Under the pieces are notes generated by a model. That model worked only from the letters and a program-made list of their open reading frames with translations, did not search any database and was not told the DNA's origin. Made by a program: the position numbers and the translations under genes. Positions 61,173 to 64,000 of a DNA stretch of 64,000 nucleotides are shown here, one piece after another. Position 1 is the stretch's first letter. The number at the start of each line of letters is the position of its first letter. This DNA is from Planctomycetota bacterium (GTDB lineage Bacteria; Planctomycetota; UBA1135; UBA2386), in the NCBI GenBank assembly GCA_016235155.1, contig JACRLW010000069.1:59013-123012 (forward strand). The letters run 5' to 3'.

Positions 61173-62396
61173 TCAGTCGACGAGCCGGCAGCTCAACGTG
61201 CTGGCTCGGATCGCCGTCCCGTTGCCGCCGATCGCTTGCAACTGGACACGCGCATGGCGCAGCCCCGGCAGGTTGGGGACGGCGAGCGGGAGGCTCCAGG
61301 CGCCGCTGCCGTCGGTCGAGCCTCCGGCGATCGTGACGCCGCTCAAGAACCACAGCGGTTGCGCGACCAGGGGATGCGTCGTCGGACTCGCGTCCGGCGC
61401 CCAGAGCAGCGCGACGACTTCACCCGGATCGCCGCTCACGGTCAGCGTCGTGGTGGCGCCGAGTGAGAGGGCGGGCACGACGAGCTGCACGAGCGAGGCC
61501 GTCAGGTCGATCGGACCCTGCGCCGGAGGTACGCCTGCCCCACCGGGGATCAGGGTCACGCCGTCGAGAGCGATCGGCGAAGAGGACGAGTTGACGATCG
61601 CCGACGCGGGCACCGCACCGCCGAAGGGCCAGCCGGTCGCGTCCGCACCGCCGCTCAGGGTCGACGACGAGAGCCACGCATTGCCCGACTGCATGCGCAA
61701 CGCCGGCTGGGCCGCGAGGTGCTGCGCGGTGACGACCCGCGCGGCGCCGCCGGCCAAAGTCGTCCGTTCGACGTGCAAGGACCCGCGGGTGATCAGCACC
61801 GCCGGCTTCGCCGGTCTGCCGGCGACGCAATTCAATCCCGGGCCATAGATGCAGCCGGCGTCGGATCCACGGACCGTGCAGTCGCGCAGTTCGAGGTGAC
61901 CGTCACAGGTGATCCATGCATCCCAGTCGCTGCTCGCGCGCACGGTGCAGCGCTCGAGCACCGCGCTCGCGCCGGCATCGACCCGGATCGTCCCGTCGAA
62001 GCTGCATTCGCGGAACAACACGGTGCCGGACCGGACGGTCATCGAGGACGGTCCGGGTCCCGCGGGCCCGCCGTCCGTGAAACCGAACGTGATGCGCTCG
62101 AGCACCGCGACCGCGCCACTTTGGACGACGAGGGTGGTCGAGCCGCTCCAGTTCATCGACCAACTTCCCATCACCACCGCCGGGCCACGGACCGTCACCC
62201 CTTTGTCGAGCGTGAACCCGCCCTCGAACCAGGTGCCGGTGAGCGATTGCACGAGGAGGATGTCGCCGTTCGCCGCGGCTGCCGCGCCGCTCGCGATGTT
62301 GTGGGGTTGTCCCTCGCCGACGAGCCAGATCGACTGGGCGCAGACCGAGGTCGCGAGCAGAGCTGGGAGAAGGAAGCGCGGAGCGGCGCAGGCCAT
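61173..62396 (-). CDS. Secreted right-handed beta-helix protein with the C-terminal module
   Basis: 407 residues from the ATG at 62394-62396 with a signal peptide (FLLPALLATSVCAQSI). The middle consists of short parallel beta-helix coils, recognisable by repeated V-L-E/F-R-[DE/C]-C-x-[VF] strands (VLERITFGF, VLFRECSFDG, VLERCTVRAS, LELRDCTVRGS, LHVERTTLAGG). Such coils occur in pectate-lyase-like and surface proteins. The terminal 100 residues (VPALSLGATTTLTVSG, VPNLPGLRHARVQLQAIGG) match the recurrent module. It is convergent with the paralogue 2 gene (stop codons 3 bases apart). No catalytic residues assignable. Confidence 0.72.
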   Translation of the reverse strand: MACAAPRFLLPALLATSVCAQSIWLVGEGQPHNIASGAAAAANGDILLVQSLTGTWFEGGFTLDKGVTVRGPAVVMGSWSMNWSGSTTLVVQSGAVAVLERITFGFTDGGPAGPGPSSMTVRSGTVLFRECSFDGTIRVDAGASAVLERCTVRASSDWDAWITCDGHLELRDCTVRGSDAGCIYGPGLNCVAGRPAKPAVLITRGSLHVERTTLAGGAARVVTAQHLAAQPALRMQSGNAWLSSSTLSGGADATGWPFGGAVPASAIVNSSSSPIALDGVTLIPGGAGVPPAQGPIDLTASLVQLVVPALSLGATTTLTVSGDPGEVVALLWAPDASPTTHPLVAQPLWFLSGVTIAGGSTDGSGAWSLPLAVPNLPGLRHARVQLQAIGGNGTAIRASTLSCRLVD

Positions 62397-62451
62397 GGCG
62401 CGGAAGTTAGCGACCCGCGGCCGGCGCGTAACATGGCCGCGCAATCCCGCC

Positions 62452-63441
62452 ATGCCGACCCGCAGCCACCGTTGCGACGTTCGTCTCCCGATCCCCGCCG
62501 AGCGCGCGTTCGCGATGTTGGTCGAGCCGTCGTCGATCCGCGCGTGGTGGGGTGCGTCCCGTGCGATCGTCGTCCCACGACAGGGCGGCGACTGGGTCGC
62601 GGCCTGGGGCGCCGACGAAGACGCACCCGAGTACGTGACCGCCGCGACGATCACCGCTTTCGAGCCGCCGCATCGCCTGCGCCTCGCCGACTTCCGCTAC
62701 GTCGCCCGCGCCGAAGGCGAACTGCCCTTCGACGGCCGCGCCTTGACGACCGAGTTCACGATCCTCGCGAGCGATCGCAGTGACTGCGTGCTGCGCGTCG
62801 AGCAGTCGGGCTTTCCCTGCGACGCGACGGCCGACGCCTTCTTCGCCGCCTGCGAGGTCGGCTGGACGAACACGCTGGCCGGCATCGAGCGCGTTGCGAA
62901 AGGGGAGGTCGCGCTCGCGCGCGAGGGCGTCGCGCCGCCCGTGATCCCGGTGCTCGAGACCGAGCGCCTGCGCCTGCGCGCGTTCCGCCTCGCCGACGTC
63001 GGCACCTACGCGCGCCATTGCGCCGACCCCGAGGTGATGCGGTTCCTCGGCGGCCGCATTTGGTCGCGCACCGAGTCGTGGCGCCATCTGGCGATGCTCG
63101 TCGGTCACTGGCAGCTCCGCGGCTTCGGCATGTGGGCCGTCGAACGCCGGAGCGACGGTGTGTTGCTGGGCCGCGTCGGCTGCCTCGAACCCGACGGCTG
63201 GCCCGGCTTCGAGATCGGCTGGCTCATCGGCCGCGAACACCAGGGCCAGGGCTATGCGACCGAGGCTGCGCGCGCGTCGCTGGCATGGGCTCGCGACGTG
63301 CTCGGCAAGGACCGCATCGTCCACCTGATCGCCGCGGGCAACCTCGCGTCGGAAGCGGTTGCGAAGAAGCTCGGCGCGAGGCCCGCGGGGAACGCCGAGG
63401 TGCACGGGATGCCGGTCGTCGTGTGGGAGTCGCGGAGCTGA
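62452..63441 (+). CDS. SRPBCC (AHSA1-like) domain fused to a GNAT acetyltransferase
   Basis: 329 residues with no signal peptide. Residues about 1-150 read as an AHSA1/START-type lipid- or ligand-binding fold: IPAERAFAMLVEPSSIRAWW, YVTAATITAFEPPHRLRLAD, ACEVGWTNTLAGIERVA. Residues about 165-329 are a RimJ/RimL-type GNAT: LETERLRLRAFRLADVG, FGMWAVERRSDGVLLGRVG, FEIGWLIG, the acetyl-CoA motif HQGQGYATEAA and a C-terminal NLASEAVAKKLGARPAG. It would acetylate an amine after recognising a ligand with the N-terminal domain. Start ATG 62452; an alternative start ten codons or so upstream is possible. Confidence 0.82.
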   Translation: MPTRSHRCDVRLPIPAERAFAMLVEPSSIRAWWGASRAIVVPRQGGDWVAAWGADEDAPEYVTAATITAFEPPHRLRLADFRYVARAEGELPFDGRALTTEFTILASDRSDCVLRVEQSGFPCDATADAFFAACEVGWTNTLAGIERVAKGEVALAREGVAPPVIPVLETERLRLRAFRLADVGTYARHCADPEVMRFLGGRIWSRTESWRHLAMLVGHWQLRGFGMWAVERRSDGVLLGRVGCLEPDGWPGFEIGWLIGREHQGQGYATEAARASLAWARDVLGKDRIVHLIAAGNLASEAVAKKLGARPAGNAEVHGMPVVVWESRS

Positions 63442-63459
63442 GGCCGTCGCGCTCCGCAG

Positions 63460-64000
63460 TCACTGCAGGACCGCGCGCCCGCCGTTCGTGACCGTCAGTC
63501 CGAACGAATTCGCGGGCGGGTCCACGACGAAGGCCTGCTGGAAGAACACCGCACCGGCGAGAGACGGCGAGGTGGGGACCAGGAGGGACCAAGCCCCGGC
63601 TTCGCCGAGGTTGGGGCGGGTCTCGGTGAGCACCGGGTCGCAGAAGACGAAACAGGTCGGTGCACCGAGGAGGTTGAGTTCGAAGGGCAGCGGCCCGACA
63701 CCGGGCCAGAACGCGTCGGAGAACCCGATCGCCATCACGAACGCGCCGCCCGCCGTGGGCAGGTTCGTGACTGCGAGCGTGAACGTCGCGCCGAGGTCGG
63801 GCGACGTCGTCGCCGTCATGACGGGCAAGCCTGCCGATCCCGCGCAACCGACGCCGATCGGGCGCCAGCGCGGCGACTCGTACTCGACGAAGTAACCGAT
63901 GACCGGATCGGCGCCCGATGGAACGCCGTTGTCGTCGTCGGCCCATCGCGGCCGAGGCCGCAACCCATCCGGGTTGCCGGCGTCGGCGCTGGCGCGCCGA
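63460..64000 (-). CDS. C-terminal part of a secreted lectin-like protein with the C-terminal module (5' end outside window)
   Basis: The frame is open to the window edge. A C-type-lectin-like tail is suggested by RWADDDNG and VIGYFVEYESPRW, then after a short linker the C-terminal module: LGATFTLAVTNLPTAGGAFV, LGAPTCFVFCDPVLTETRP, LAGAVFFQQAFVVDPPAN. Just N-terminal of RWADDDNG the chain reads GNPDGLRPRPRW, encoded by the dispersed repeat at 63942-64000. Only the last 180 codons are visible. Confidence 0.65.
   Translation of the reverse strand, partial: RRASADAGNPDGLRPRPRWADDDNGVPSGADPVIGYFVEYESPRWRPIGVGCAGSAGLPVMTATTSPDLGATFTLAVTNLPTAGGAFVMAIGFSDAFWPGVGPLPFELNLLGAPTCFVFCDPVLTETRPNLGEAGAWSLLVPTSPSLAGAVFFQQAFVVDPPANSFGLTVTNGGRAVLQ
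63942..64000 (-). repeat. Dispersed repeat, copy 2, within a coding frame at the window edge
   Basis: Bases 63942-63977, read on the minus strand, are identical to 48082-48117, and the next 23 bases to the edge match copy 1 with about four mismatches. The 7-bp stem (GCAACCC-GGAT-GGGTTGC) is preserved; the neighbouring GTCGTCGC stem of copy 1 is not. Here it is translated as part of the secreted lectin-like protein. Confidence 0.72.

Overview
The window is high-GC (roughly 65-70% by eye) bacterial DNA, almost certainly from a Planctomycetota chromosome. The evidence is a DUF1501 / DUF1549-DUF1553 / PPC-domain gene set, a PVC-type heme-binding protein tail with its propeller-like partner, an ECF sigma factor next to a Ser/Thr kinase-TPR protein, and many secreted proteins that end in the same kind of C-terminal beta-rich module. 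I see no tRNA, rRNA, CRISPR array, transposase or phage gene.

Layout. 1-13 kb: the tail of a PVC-type heme-binding protein and a frame-broken partner, a VWA protein, an RluB-like pseudouridine synthase, a POT peptide transporter, then secreted proteins (sialidase-like, BTRD1/class-C serine hydrolase and three proteins of unknown role). 13-21 kb: a small methyltransferase, then a leftward operon running 48-codon leader ORF > chorismatase/RidA-like protein > DAHP synthase fused in frame to an exported DUF1549/DUF1553 protein > DUF1501 > PPC-domain protein. 21.6-26.4 kb: a DUF4139-like secreted protein, a TPR kinase and an ECF sigma factor. 26.7-36.5 kb: an uninterrupted heme operon, hemA-hemCD(fused)-hemB-hemL-hemE-hemN-hemH-hemG, with every junction overlapping; it encodes the whole C5 route from glutamyl-tRNA to protoheme. 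36.5-41.4 kb, opposite strand: dapE-lysC-dapB-dapA-dapD, the succinylase branch of DAP/lysine synthesis, also with four-base overlaps; lysC carries an in-frame TAG and a frameshift.

42.2-48.4 kb: a five-gene respiratory molybdoenzyme cluster (tetraheme lipoprotein, TtrA-like catalytic subunit, four-cluster ferredoxin, TorD-type chaperone, polyferredoxin). Its GC looks lower than its neighbours, and it has no NrfD/TtrC-type membrane anchor. 48-56 kb: a secreted propeller-like protein, an NhaD-type antiporter, a P-loop/pentapeptide-repeat protein and a large protein with carboxypeptidase-regulatory-like repeats. 56-61 kb: a lipoprotein serine hydrolase and a two-component system bracketed by two paralogous exported proteins. 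61-64 kb: a beta-helix protein, an SRPBCC-GNAT fusion and a truncated lectin-like secreted protein at the window edge.

The most unusual signals are: the DAHP synthase-DUF1549 fusion; a roughly 110-bp duplicated 5' region that gives the chorismatase-like gene a coupled leader ORF; a dispersed hairpin repeat (48.1 kb and 63.9 kb) that is read as protein in its second copy; the anchorless molybdoenzyme cluster; the paralogue-flanked two-component system; and the lineage-style C-terminal module found in seven or so proteins. Functions were assigned by reading motifs, without database searches, so family names are recognition-based.
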